Source: Spirochaetota bacterium (lineage in GTDB: Bacteria; Spirochaetota; Spirochaetia; SZUA-6). From it: a DNA stretch of 64,000 nucleotides. The stretch spans positions 27,426 to 91,425 of the forward strand of contig JAADHF010000042.1 in assembly GCA_013151965.1 (NCBI GenBank). Direction: 5' to 3'. This document shows positions 47,801 to 55,398 of this stretch, in pieces (position 1 is the stretch's first letter; each line of letters begins with the position of its first letter). A model generated the notes under the pieces. The model saw nothing but the letters and a program-made list of their open reading frames with translations, did no database searches and was not told the origin of the DNA. Made by a program: the position numbers and the translations under genes.

Positions 47801-48073
47801 AAAATGCAGAAGGCGAGAGAGTGGCTTGCTAAGACCGAGACGAGGCTCGAGGATATCGGGCGTCAGGCACAGGAACAGGTGCGTCTTTTAGAGAGCCTGA
47901 TTAAGGAAGAAGTTAAAGATAAAAAAGCAGAGAGGGGGGCGCCGCCTCTCGATAAAAGGGAAACCGTAGTAAAACTTTCTCACCAGGGATGGTCGGTTCC
48001 GGAAATTGCAAAAGCTACCAGGCTGAGCAGGGGAGAGGTGGAGCTTATCCTGGAAATAGCCCCGAAAACTTAA
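44864..48073 (+). CDS. Very long coiled-coil protein with C-terminal HTH (SpiroCoCo-like)
   Basis: About 1069 residues from ATG 44864, chosen because GGGGAGGGG lies just upstream; an in-frame ATG at 44849 would add five residues. An N-terminal membrane helix (ITFLTVLLILLIYR) anchors an almost continuous Glu/Lys-rich coiled coil from about 25 to 1020. The last 40 residues, beginning RETVVKLSHQGWSVPEIAK, form a helix-turn-helix-like domain. The layout matches the family known as SpiroCoCo in spirochaetes, whose function is not established to my knowledge. It resembles an envelope-anchored filament or cytoskeletal tether. Confidence 0.85.
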   Translation: MFTIGNLITFLTVLLILLIYRQIDKGNRSLEKVKKYSDRVVQNLSKFVDEKTAKLKDLSIELQVNLKTGKDILNRVHEVEQGLNERSDDIVKIEHRLTEYDSVLKELIRMTARVDENMKRIREESQFIDGVNKRIKDLSVQVIKLEKSVPLITTRIEDYNRKELETIRDELTSGITDRIDEIKSIIDKSEHKVKDFSVYITKLEARKDELQRSAVENLKKNFESFELEAKGKKSGLMSEFLASIKKILGDVEEKGKAFTKKLEYMLVTAEKKYLAMDENFRTGIAGIDETYSDKIEEKREQLLEVIRKGESLEDAVFSQIKEKISSNETAVSARLDDFRNNFISMFETAESRLADYEGEVDYRFRKLEDVNVDIEALDKNLRGVMERMTEKIKGDLDTFSRYLEERRKEERLKAEEEMSVIREGMSELDKGLSELKSRAYQDVSEKLQVFEDGFFKDLQERSINIEEKLKRWQEDIGSRIGEIETVHISERERIEETYGNDLKAKLEELKSSAAVEFTGMERQVEEFENSLKGRISTAEDTVSSLGSALRNEVEKAKNDSMELFSREMNLLKQSLDEDAARVRKDMELKFRELGGSIDIEKQEVSELLRTTREDVTVWQSKILQEMNESKAGLTEKVESFKEDVNSTIENIKTEFTSQRDDLIVSTNEERLNLKNELGDISERIVHLKGELDKKTESSMSDLKKSLEGFEISFRRKINDFNGEVDRKVKDFKLLLNDVREKTEAMQQKLFGKVEENYKILSVNLTGIERRLKDFTSQTKIFERADNLKLALTADIEGLKSEIAHLKARKREIDEIETQVGRTRKVSEEVSIKFNRFLNEKRRIEAMEGDFKKLLNISKDIDVKLENVTMSHDTLQEIQARIRSLEELEKVVESRFNRLENKKEIIESTIDGVDKNFERLEELEKAIKNNKDGLSEFTENLEELKTELEVLAENKDKADAVVEMIGSIDGILGDLVKRMDKMQKAREWLAKTETRLEDIGRQAQEQVRLLESLIKEEVKDKKAERGAPPLDKRETVVKLSHQGWSVPEIAKATRLSRGEVELILEIAPKT

Positions 48074-48158
48074 GATTTTAATTTAACTTTATTATTTCGT
48101 TTCCACCCGTTTATAAGTATCCTTTCGGTGAGGAATTGCCGGGCTTTTACCTTCTGAC
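48074..48158. other. First part of the intergenic region before the MutS-like operon
   Basis: The whole interval between the coiled-coil gene and the first MutS-like gene is about 460 bp. This first part is AT-rich and shows no gene or obvious hairpin terminator. The rest contains a promoter, a fluoride-riboswitch-like RNA, its terminator and a small ORF, listed separately. Confidence 0.6.
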
Positions 48159-48187
48159 TTGACTTTTCGATGACGATTTATTAAATT
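48159..48187 (+). promoter_or_regulatory. Putative promoter of the fluoride riboswitch
   Basis: TTGACT at 48159-48164 and TAAATT at 48182-48187 are separated by 17 bases. The expected start site near 48194 falls just before the first aptamer base, exactly where a riboswitch leader should begin. Confidence 0.6.
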
Positions 48188-48195
48188 GTTAATTG

Positions 48196-48320
48196 ATATC
48201 GGGGATGGAGTCCCCCGGATTAAATGTACCGGCCGTACTGATGACTCCTACTGTGCAGTTTTCTGTAGCGTAGGAGTTGTAAAGATACGGCTAAGCACCC
48301 GCTATAGAGCGGGTTTTTTT
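48196..48320 (+). promoter_or_regulatory. Fluoride riboswitch (crcB RNA) with expression platform
   Basis: The core at 48201-48252 matches the crcB/fluoride aptamer: a GGGG/CCCC stem closing the loop ATGGAGTC, then a GUAC-CGGCC-GUAC hairpin, then the conserved TGATGACTCCTAC. The pseudoknot is perfect: loop GGAGTC (48206-48211) pairs with GACTCC (48243-48248), the fold that encloses fluoride in the known structure. Downstream, GTAGGAGT (48270-48277) can pair with ACTCCTAC (48244-48251), destroying the pseudoknot, and a terminator follows. Fluoride riboswitches generally turn genes on. The genes that follow are MutS-like ATPases rather than crcB or a CLC-F transporter. Confidence 0.88.
48297..48320 (+). 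terminator. Riboswitch-controlled intrinsic terminator
   Basis: ACCCGCT (48297-48303), loop ATAG, AGCGGGT (48308-48314), and a run of seven T to 48320. It lies 45 bases after the aptamer and before the small ORF and MutS-like genes, so it is the likely off-switch of the fluoride riboswitch. GTAGCG at 48265-48270 can pair with the terminator's left arm as a possible antiterminator. Confidence 0.85.
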
Positions 48321-48407
48321 ATACTTGTTTATACACGCTGCCCGTTACTCATTGCACGATGTGAGAAGTCAGATGCGGGAAATCATTAGATAGGGAGGAC
48401 TCCATAT

Positions 48408-48539
48408 ATGCGCCGTGATGCTGTATCTATCCGCTTAAGACCGGCCGACTTTGATAGACCTCTTATCACGAGTAATCGATTACACAGGAGTATACCTTCC
48501 CATAGCATACTATTTGATAGGGAGGTGTTTCGCCTATGA
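48408..48539 (+). CDS. 43-residue small ORF at the head of the MutS-like operon
   Basis: ATG 48408 follows AGGGAGGA by a proper distance and the frame runs 43 codons to TGA 48537-48539. The stop overlaps the ATG of the first MutS-like gene (ATGA), the same coupling seen between the two MutS-like genes. The protein starts MRRDAVSIRLRPADFDRPL, is Arg-rich and lacks a membrane segment or known motif. It could be a small regulator or partner, or a leader peptide coupling translation. No family recognised. Confidence 0.45.
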   Translation: MRRDAVSIRLRPADFDRPLITSNRLHRSIPSHSILFDREVFRL

Positions 48540-50071
48540 CTTTTAACAGTATCCTGTTTAAGAAAATCGACAGCACAATAAAAAAAGAAACACTTGAAAC
48601 ACCCGTTTTTTTTGTTGATTTAAATCTTGATCAGATTATAGAGGCCATTACGGCCGGCAAACAGGAATATAACTTAAAACCGTTTTTTTACACTCCGTTA
48701 AGGGATATTGATACGATCAGCTATCGTCATGAAATCATGCAGGATCTGGAAAATCGAATACTTTTCGGGAATATAGAATCATTTGCGCAAAAAATGCGTA
48801 CAATGCGGGAGCATCTTGCAAGGTCAGACAAACTTTACTATAAATACCAGAAGGAAGGGTGGTTTTTAGATGCAGTGGAGATTTATTGCAGCGCCGTTAA
48901 TGAAATGGTGCACGATTTATTCCTCGTAGATTTAAAATCGCGCGGATTTTTGTCTTTTCGGGAATATTTAAAAGAATATACCGGTTCGGACCGTTTTACT
49001 TCGCTTCTGGCTGAAACTAAAAAGCTTAAAAGCGATTTATCAGAAATTAAATACAGCCTGCTTATAAAGGATAACAGCGTTAAGGTTCGCAAATACGAAT
49101 CTGAAACTGATTACAGTGTCGATGTCGAGGAAACCTTTGCGAAATTCAAACAGGGAGCAGTAAAAAATTATAGGATCGATTTCCACGAAAGCCAGGATAT
49201 GAACCATATCGAAGCACAGATACTGGATTTGGCAGCCAAACTGTATCCTGACGTATTTTTACCTCTCGATGAATATTGCACCAAAAACAGCAGTTATATT
49301 GATGAAACCATAGGAAGTTTTGACAGAGAAATACAATTCTACATATCCTATCTGAATTTCGCTGCAATATTTAAACGGGAGAGGTTGAAATTTTGTTATC
49401 CTGTGATTTCAAATAAGAGTAAAGAGATTTATGATTATGAAGGATTTGATTTAGCCCTGGCCTATAACCTCATTACGGAAGGATCATCCGTTATCTGCAA
49501 TGATTTTTATCTGAAAGATAAAGAGCGTATAATTGTAGTAACAGGCCCGAACCAGGGTGGTAAAACAACCTTTGCCCGTACCTTCGGTCAGTTGCATTAT
49601 CTGGCCGGTATCGGCTGTCCCGTCCCGGGCAGGGAAGCGCAGCTCTTTCTATACGACGGGATTTTTACGCATTTCGAAAAAGAAGAGAACATTAAAAACT
49701 TAAGAGGCAAACTGGAAGATGATCTGGTGAGAATTTATGATATTCTAAACAGCGCGGCATCTGACAGTATTATCATCATGAATGAAATTTTTACATCCAC
49801 AACATTAAAGGATGCCATTTTTCTGAGTAAAAAGGTAATGGAAAGAATAATACAATTGGATTCGCTGTGTGTTCTGGTAACGTTTTTAGATGAATTGTCA
49901 TCTTTTAGTGAAAAAACTGTAAGTATGGTCAGCATGGTAGTGCCCGAAAATCCGGCAGTTCGAACCTATAAAATTGTAAGAAATCCGGCGGACGGGCTTG
50001 CCTACGCGCTGTCTATCGCCGAAAAGTACCGGCTTACATATGATCATTTAAAGAAGCGCATAAAATCATGA
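48536..50071 (+). CDS. MutS-like ATPase, first of a tandem pair
   Basis: A 511-residue protein of the MutS core plus ATPase type. The helical core is followed by the P-loop GPNQGGKTT at residues 337-345. The Walker B region reads SIIIMNEIFTSTTLKDA, with Asn (N416) in place of the usual Asp before Glu417, and STTLKD in place of MutS GRGT. The N-terminal mismatch-recognition domain is absent, so classical mismatch repair is unlikely; related MutS-like families have other or unknown roles. AGGGAGGTG precedes the ATG. It lies downstream of a fluoride riboswitch and overlaps the second MutS-like gene by four bases. Confidence 0.85.
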   Translation: MTFNSILFKKIDSTIKKETLETPVFFVDLNLDQIIEAITAGKQEYNLKPFFYTPLRDIDTISYRHEIMQDLENRILFGNIESFAQKMRTMREHLARSDKLYYKYQKEGWFLDAVEIYCSAVNEMVHDLFLVDLKSRGFLSFREYLKEYTGSDRFTSLLAETKKLKSDLSEIKYSLLIKDNSVKVRKYESETDYSVDVEETFAKFKQGAVKNYRIDFHESQDMNHIEAQILDLAAKLYPDVFLPLDEYCTKNSSYIDETIGSFDREIQFYISYLNFAAIFKRERLKFCYPVISNKSKEIYDYEGFDLALAYNLITEGSSVICNDFYLKDKERIIVVTGPNQGGKTTFARTFGQLHYLAGIGCPVPGREAQLFLYDGIFTHFEKEENIKNLRGKLEDDLVRIYDILNSAASDSIIIMNEIFTSTTLKDAIFLSKKVMERIIQLDSLCVLVTFLDELSSFSEKTVSMVSMVVPENPAVRTYKIVRNPADGLAYALSIAEKYRLTYDHLKKRIKS

Positions 50072-51567
50072 AGGCTTTTCTGATGTATAGGGATCGTGAT
50101 TTTGATCCGGAGCAGACACTTCCTCCGAATGCCGAAGCATTGATGCAGGATCTGGAATTAAACACTTTGTTCAGTGCAATGGCGCTCGAGGATGATTTTT
50201 TGTCCGAAGTGGCAAAGAAGGTTGTTTTAGCGAGTTTAAACAATCCGGACACAATACGGTACCGCCAGGACATTCTTAAGGATTGCCTTAAGAATTCTTC
50301 CGTTGTCAGGGATATTTATGATATTGCGGTGGAATCCAGTGAAAGCAAGAAAAAAAGCTATTATGGTATTTTTAACCGATATCCGGGTGCGATACTCCAT
50401 GGATCGATAGAAATATTACATATTTTTGTTGCCCTGCTGAGGAAACTAAAGAATATAGCCGATGAACATGCAGATAAATTCGAATCGGAGGGTTTTGCAG
50501 CGTTTTTCTCTATGCTGAAAAAGGAGCTTGATGCGGAATATTTTGCCAGGGTACAGCATCATCTTAAGGAACTGAAATTCCGTAATGGAGTTTTGATCAG
50601 TGCCGAATTAGGAAAAGGTAATAAAGGCATCAATTACAAACTCCGTAAACCGCAGGATAATAAATCGAGGTGGTTAAACAGGATCTTTTCCAGGAAACCG
50701 CCCGCTTACACTTTCCGTATCGCCGAGCGCGACGAAAACGGCGCCAGGGCATTATCGGACTTAAGAGACAGGGGAATTAACCTTGTTGCCAATGCACTTG
50801 CCCAGTCTGTTGATCATATTGACAATTTCTTTAACATGCTTCGGACAGAATTGGCCTTTTACATCGGCAGTTTAAATTTACACGAACAATTATCCGGGAT
50901 GGGGGAGCCGGTATCTTTTCCTGTGCCTGCAGCTCTTAAAGAACGCAGACACTCTTTAAAAGGGTTGTACGATATCTGTTTAAGTTTAACAATAAAACAT
51001 AAAATTGTGAGCAATGGTGTTAATGCTGATAATAAAGATCTTGTAATAATCACAGGCACCAATCAGGGTGGTAAATCGACTTTTTTAAGAAGCATAGGTA
51101 TAACTCAATTGATGATGCAATGCGGAATGTTTGTATCTGCCGAGTATTTCTGCGCTAATCTCTGCAATGGTCTTTATACACACTACGGACGTGAAGAAGA
51201 TGTTACTATGAAAAGCGGCAAACTTGACGAGGAGCTTAGCAGAATGAGTGATATAGTAGACAGGATAACGCCCGATTCGATGGTGCTGTTTAATGAGTCA
51301 TTTGCCGCGACTAATGAAAGAGAAGGTTCGGAGATTGCAGGGCAGATAATTAATGCATTAATGGAAGAAGGTATTAAGATTTTCTTTGTTACACATTTAT
51401 ACGAATTTGCAAGTGGTCTTTACGGAAAAAAAATGAAAAATGCTATTTTCCTGAGGGCGGAAAGGCTGACCAATGGAGAAAGAAGTTTTAAAATTATCAA
51501 AGGCGAACCCTTGCAGACCAGTTATGGTGAAGATGTATATAACAAGATATTCCTTACAGACAATTAA
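50068..51567 (+). CDS. MutS-like ATPase, second of a tandem pair
   Basis: A 499-residue homologue of the preceding protein. The P-loop is GTNQGGKST at residues 330-338. The Walker B equivalent is MVLFNESFAATNEREG, with N409 and E410 again replacing the usual Asp-Glu, followed by FFVTHLYEFA. The two proteins diverge substantially, so they may form a heterodimer like MutS paralogues. The start overlaps the upstream stop (ATGA), indicating coupled synthesis. It is convergent with clpB, with only 21 bp between the two stops and no clear terminator. Confidence 0.85.
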   Translation: MKAFLMYRDRDFDPEQTLPPNAEALMQDLELNTLFSAMALEDDFLSEVAKKVVLASLNNPDTIRYRQDILKDCLKNSSVVRDIYDIAVESSESKKKSYYGIFNRYPGAILHGSIEILHIFVALLRKLKNIADEHADKFESEGFAAFFSMLKKELDAEYFARVQHHLKELKFRNGVLISAELGKGNKGINYKLRKPQDNKSRWLNRIFSRKPPAYTFRIAERDENGARALSDLRDRGINLVANALAQSVDHIDNFFNMLRTELAFYIGSLNLHEQLSGMGEPVSFPVPAALKERRHSLKGLYDICLSLTIKHKIVSNGVNADNKDLVIITGTNQGGKSTFLRSIGITQLMMQCGMFVSAEYFCANLCNGLYTHYGREEDVTMKSGKLDEELSRMSDIVDRITPDSMVLFNESFAATNEREGSEIAGQIINALMEEGIKIFFVTHLYEFASGLYGKKMKNAIFLRAERLTNGERSFKIIKGEPLQTSYGEDVYNKIFLTDN

Positions 51568-51588
51568 ATCCGTTACCGGCAGTAATTA

Positions 51589-54195
51589 TTACGGTTTTAT
51601 GTTCTTTTCCGGTATTCCCTGCTTTTTAGAAAATGTCAGTCCGGACGAATCCGTATCGACATATATTGTATCACCTTCCGTGTAATCTCCCGAAATAATC
51701 TTTTTGGCAAGCGGATTCTGAATAAGATTCTGAATCGTTCGTTTTAACGGCCGTGCTCCGAACATAGGATCGTATCCTGCATCTGCGAGGTATTTTTTCG
51801 CCTTTTCGGATATCACTATGGAGAGTTTGTTTTCTTTAAGCCTGCCTTTTAGTTCGGTAAGCTGGATATCCACGATCTTTAGAATTTCGGCTTTACCGAG
51901 CCTGCTGAATGTGATTACTTCGTCTATCCTGTTTAAGAATTCAGGTTTAAACTTTGCCTTTAACAGGCTGTCTATACTCTTTTTTATCTCTTCCAGGCTC
52001 TGCGCCTGAAGGATTAAATCACTGCCTAAGTTGCTTGTCATAATGATTATACAGTTTTTAAAGTCGACGATTCTTCCCTGTCCGTCTGTAAGCCTTCCGT
52101 CATCGAGGAGCTGTAACAGTACATTAAATACATCCTGATGAGCTTTTTCTATCTCATCGAAAAGAATAACCGAATAGGGTCTTCTCCGTACAGCTTCCGT
52201 TAACTGGCCTCCCTCTTCATATCCTACGTATCCCGGAGGTGCCCCGATGAGTCTCGATACGGAAAACTTTTCCATATACTCGCTCATATCTATCCGGGTA
52301 AGAGCCTTCTCGTCATTAAAGAGGAAATCCGCAAGTGTTCTGGCAAGTTCGGTTTTTCCCACTCCCGTCGGGCCGGTAAAGATGAATGAACCTAACGGTT
52401 TGTTTATATCCGAAAGGCCCGATTTATTTCTGCGGATAGCATCGGAAATTGCCCTGATAGCTGTGCCCTGACCTACAACTCTGCGGGAAAGTATTTCTTC
52501 GAGTTTAAGAAGTTTGGTCTTTTCGGAAGAAAGCATTTTGGAAACCGGTATTCCGGTCCACTGGGAAACAATTCTTGCTATGTCTTCTTCGGAGACCTCT
52601 TCGCGGAGCAATCTTGATTCTCCGTGAAGATTATTAAGTGCTTTTGTTTTTTCTTCGAGATTTTTCTGTATATCGGGAATTCTTCCGTGTTTAATCTCTG
52701 CAGCTTTATTTAAATTGCCCTCACGTTCGTACCTGGTTTCTTCTATTTTTAATTCTTCAAGTTCCTGCTTAAGCTTTCTTATCTCTGTAATGATGGCCTT
52801 TTCGTTCTGCCACTGAAGCCGCATTCTGTTTCTCTTGCCCTGAAGTTCGGCAAGCTCTTTTTCGATGATAGAAAGCCGTTCCTTCGAAGCCGGATCGTCC
52901 TCTTTGGACAATGCCTGCTTTTCTATGTTAAGCTGGAGGATTCTTCGTTCTATTTGATCAAGTTCCGTAGGCTGGCTCTCTATCTCCATTTTAAGCCTGC
53001 TTGCAGCTTCGTCGATAAGGTCTATCGCCTTGTCCGGCAGAAACCTCGAGGTGATATACCTGTTGGAGAGCATTGCAGCAGCTATCAGAGCTTCATCTTT
53101 AATTCTGACGCCGTGATGAACCTCGTAACGTTCCTTTATTCCCCTTAGTATTGCAATTGTATCCTCTACAGAGGGTTCTGCTGTATATACGGGCTGAAAC
53201 CTTCTCTCCAGAGCAGGATCTTTTTCTATATGCTTTCTGTATTCATCCAGTGTTGTTGCTCCGATGGCCCGCAGTTCTCCTCTTGCAAGGGCGGGTTTTA
53301 ACAGATTGGATGCATCCATTGAACCTTCCGCAGCGCCTGCACCGACAAGTGTGTGGAGTTCATCGATAAAGAGTATAATGCTTCCGTCGGAATCGGTTAT
53401 TTCCTTTATTACAGCTTTCAGCCTGTCTTCGAATTCTCCTCTGAATTTAGCTCCCGCAACAAGTGAACCGAGATCTAATGCAAGCACCATTTTGTTTTTA
53501 AGCGAATCGGGAACATCTCCGGAAACGATTCTCCGGGCAAGCCCCTCTACTATTGCGGTTTTGCCGACTCCGGGTTCGCCTATAAGTACGGGATTGTTCT
53601 TTGTACGCCGTGAAAGGACCTGCATAACACGTCGGATCTCCTCGTCCCGTCCGATTACAGGGTCGAGCTTTTCCCTCTTTGCAAGATCGGTTAGGTCCCT
53701 GCAGTATCTTTTTAATGCCTGATATCTGGTTTCCGGGTTCTGGTCTGTTACCCGTTGATTACCCCGGACCGATTTTAATGCCTCCAGAATTCCGGTTTTT
53801 GTTATGCCGTGTCTTTTTAAAATCTGCTGTGTAGAACTTGCAACCTCGGAAAGGCCTAAAAACAGGTGCTCTATGCTGATAAAATCATCTTTAAGCCTGT
53901 CCGCCTCTTCTTCTGCCTGATGAAAGACTCTGTTTAGTTCCGGTGAAAGATATACCTGTGCGCTTTCTCCGTATATTTTAGGCTTGGAAGTCAGCGCTTT
54001 CTGAATTTCCGCCTTTACGTCCTGTATGTTTACCTGAAGCGCGTCGAGCAGAGGCGGCACAACACCGTCTTTCTGCTCCAGCATGGCAAGAAATAGATGA
54101 TCCGTATCTATGGCCGAATGGTTGTGGTTATGAACAATCGATTCTGCCTGCTGAATCGCCTCCTGTGCCTTTATGGTCAGTTTGTCGTATCTCAT
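51589..54195 (-). CDS. clpB: Disaggregase chaperone ClpB
   Basis: An 868-residue Hsp100 hexameric disaggregase. The N-terminal Clp repeat domain spans about 1-145. The first AAA+ module has [15 protein letters not shown] and [17 protein letters not shown]. The middle coiled coil (about 400-530) distinguishes ClpB from ClpC/ClpA, and the second module has [24 protein letters not shown] and [12 protein letters not shown]. It works with DnaK. A GGAGA ribosome-binding site and a sigma-70-type promoter precede it; no CIRCE element was seen. Confidence 0.96.
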   Translation of the reverse strand: MRYDKLTIKAQEAIQQAESIVHNHNHSAIDTDHLFLAMLEQKDGVVPPLLDALQVNIQDVKAEIQKALTSKPKIYGESAQVYLSPELNRVFHQAEEEADRLKDDFISIEHLFLGLSEVASSTQQILKRHGITKTGILEALKSVRGNQRVTDQNPETRYQALKRYCRDLTDLAKREKLDPVIGRDEEIRRVMQVLSRRTKNNPVLIGEPGVGKTAIVEGLARRIVSGDVPDSLKNKMVLALDLGSLVAGAKFRGEFEDRLKAVIKEITDSDGSIILFIDELHTLVGAGAAEGSMDASNLLKPALARGELRAIGATTLDEYRKHIEKDPALERRFQPVYTAEPSVEDTIAILRGIKERYEVHHGVRIKDEALIAAAMLSNRYITSRFLPDKAIDLIDEAASRLKMEIESQPTELDQIERRILQLNIEKQALSKEDDPASKERLSIIEKELAELQGKRNRMRLQWQNEKAIITEIRKLKQELEELKIEETRYEREGNLNKAAEIKHGRIPDIQKNLEEKTKALNNLHGESRLLREEVSEEDIARIVSQWTGIPVSKMLSSEKTKLLKLEEILSRRVVGQGTAIRAISDAIRRNKSGLSDINKPLGSFIFTGPTGVGKTELARTLADFLFNDEKALTRIDMSEYMEKFSVSRLIGAPPGYVGYEEGGQLTEAVRRRPYSVILFDEIEKAHQDVFNVLLQLLDDGRLTDGQGRIVDFKNCIIIMTSNLGSDLILQAQSLEEIKKSIDSLLKAKFKPEFLNRIDEVITFSRLGKAEILKIVDIQLTELKGRLKENKLSIVISEKAKKYLADAGYDPMFGARPLKRTIQNLIQNPLAKKIISGDYTEGDTIYVDTDSSGLTFSKKQGIPEKNIKP

Positions 54196-54256
54196 GGTTT
54201 TCTCCTTGATTTATGGAAGCAGGAAGGAAAAACTGTCATTCTTATTGTTCTCTAAA

Positions 54257-54285
54257 AAGATAAGCAGAGAAATCCTTATGGTCAA
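54257..54285 (-). promoter_or_regulatory. Putative promoter of clpB
   Basis: On the - strand, TTGACC and TATCTT are separated by 17 bases (plus-strand GGTCAA at 54280-54285 and AAGATA at 54257-54262). The predicted start site is about 55 bases before the clpB ATG. The sequence is a vegetative-type match rather than a heat-shock sigma-32 one, and no CIRCE inverted repeat is visible nearby. Confidence 0.65.
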
Positions 54286-54357
54286 ATGCAAATTTAGTTT
54301 ACATAATTATTTCGGTTCAAATGCATGCCGTTAAAAATCAGATCCCTACTATCCGTA

Positions 54358-55374
54358 CTATCGAAAAAAAACTACGTTTTTCTTTTTAACAGCTTCGGTA
54401 GCTGCTACTGCCCATTCGACTGCTCTGTATCCGTCCTCAAGGCCTATGAGCGGTTCCTGATTATTACGGATACACATGATGAAATCTTTAATCTCGCTTA
54501 AAAAAGTAGGCTCCCAGTACTCGTAGAACCATCCGGCGGTATCAAAATTAATACCCTCTGCATTCATGTATGTTACCCTGTTTCTTAACGGGATCATTCC
54601 TACACGGATATTACCTTTGCTGCCGTATATTTCCATCTCTACATGGTACCCATAGGCACTGTTTCTGCTTGTTTCGAACTGGCCTATAACTCCGTTTTTA
54701 AATTCCACAAGCAGGGAGCAGTTGTCTATATCACCGGCCTTTTTTAGTCCTTCATATACAAAAGCATCTCCGATGCCGTATACACTTTTAGCTTCCGAAC
54801 CTACGAACCATCGTGCCAGGTCATAGTCGTGTGTGAGCATGTCCATAACAAGTCCCCCGCTTTTCGGGCTGAACTTTATAATAAAATCGGCCATTGCTGC
54901 AGGATCGCGGTTTATCATATGAACCTGAATAATTTTGCCCACGAAACCTTCTTCCGTCTTTTTCTTTGCTGCCCTTATGGACGAATCAAATCTACGGTTG
55001 TAGCCGATCTGCAGTTTCATTCCCTTATTTGACATGACCGATTCTTTAATTTTATCGATCTCCTTAAGCGACATTCCAAGCGGTTTTTCGGTATATACGT
55101 ACTTCTTGCCTGCCCATGCGGCTTCGCAGATCATACTGCAATGTTCCTGTGAAGAAGCTGCAATAACTATTCCGTCCAGGGGATAGCTTAGCAGTTCGCT
55201 GTAGTTATCCGTAATATATTCGGGATGCATTTCCTCTGCAATGGAGTCTAATTCGCCTTGAACAACACTGCAGGCTGCAGTTAATTCCGCTCCGGGTATA
55301 TGGTAGTGAATATTCTCCGCATGTTTACGCCCCAGCCTTCCGAGCCCTGCTATTCCAAGTTTAATTTTGTCCAT
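54358..55374 (-). CDS. Gfo/Idh/MocA oxidoreductase, inositol dehydrogenase-like
   Basis: A 338-residue NAD(P)-dependent oxidoreductase. The Rossmann loop is GIAGLGRLGRKHAENI, the family lysine motif is YTEKPLG, and the catalytic region reads DMLTHDYDLARWFVG, similar to myo-inositol 2-dehydrogenases (IolG). Substrate is not proven. No other inositol genes adjoin. A second, divergent family member lies at 62333-63322. It is preceded on the same strand by the PAS-SpoIIE phosphatase gene, 24 bp away. Confidence 0.85.
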   Translation of the reverse strand: MDKIKLGIAGLGRLGRKHAENIHYHIPGAELTAACSVVQGELDSIAEEMHPEYITDNYSELLSYPLDGIVIAASSQEHCSMICEAAWAGKKYVYTEKPLGMSLKEIDKIKESVMSNKGMKLQIGYNRRFDSSIRAAKKKTEEGFVGKIIQVHMINRDPAAMADFIIKFSPKSGGLVMDMLTHDYDLARWFVGSEAKSVYGIGDAFVYEGLKKAGDIDNCSLLVEFKNGVIGQFETSRNSAYGYHVEMEIYGSKGNIRVGMIPLRNRVTYMNAEGINFDTAGWFYEYWEPTFLSEIKDFIMCIRNNQEPLIGLEDGYRAVEWAVAATEAVKKKNVVFFR

Positions 55375-55398
55375 AATAGAACCTCTGTATTCTTCGTC

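Noticed and set aside
48186..48389. A 67-codon frame covering the riboswitch region
   Set aside because: It runs through the aptamer and terminator hairpin, whose conserved features are RNA structure. No ribosome-binding site is present.
51568..51588. A bidirectional terminator between the MutS-like gene and clpB
   Set aside because: Only weak four-base pairings can be drawn in the 21-bp gap.
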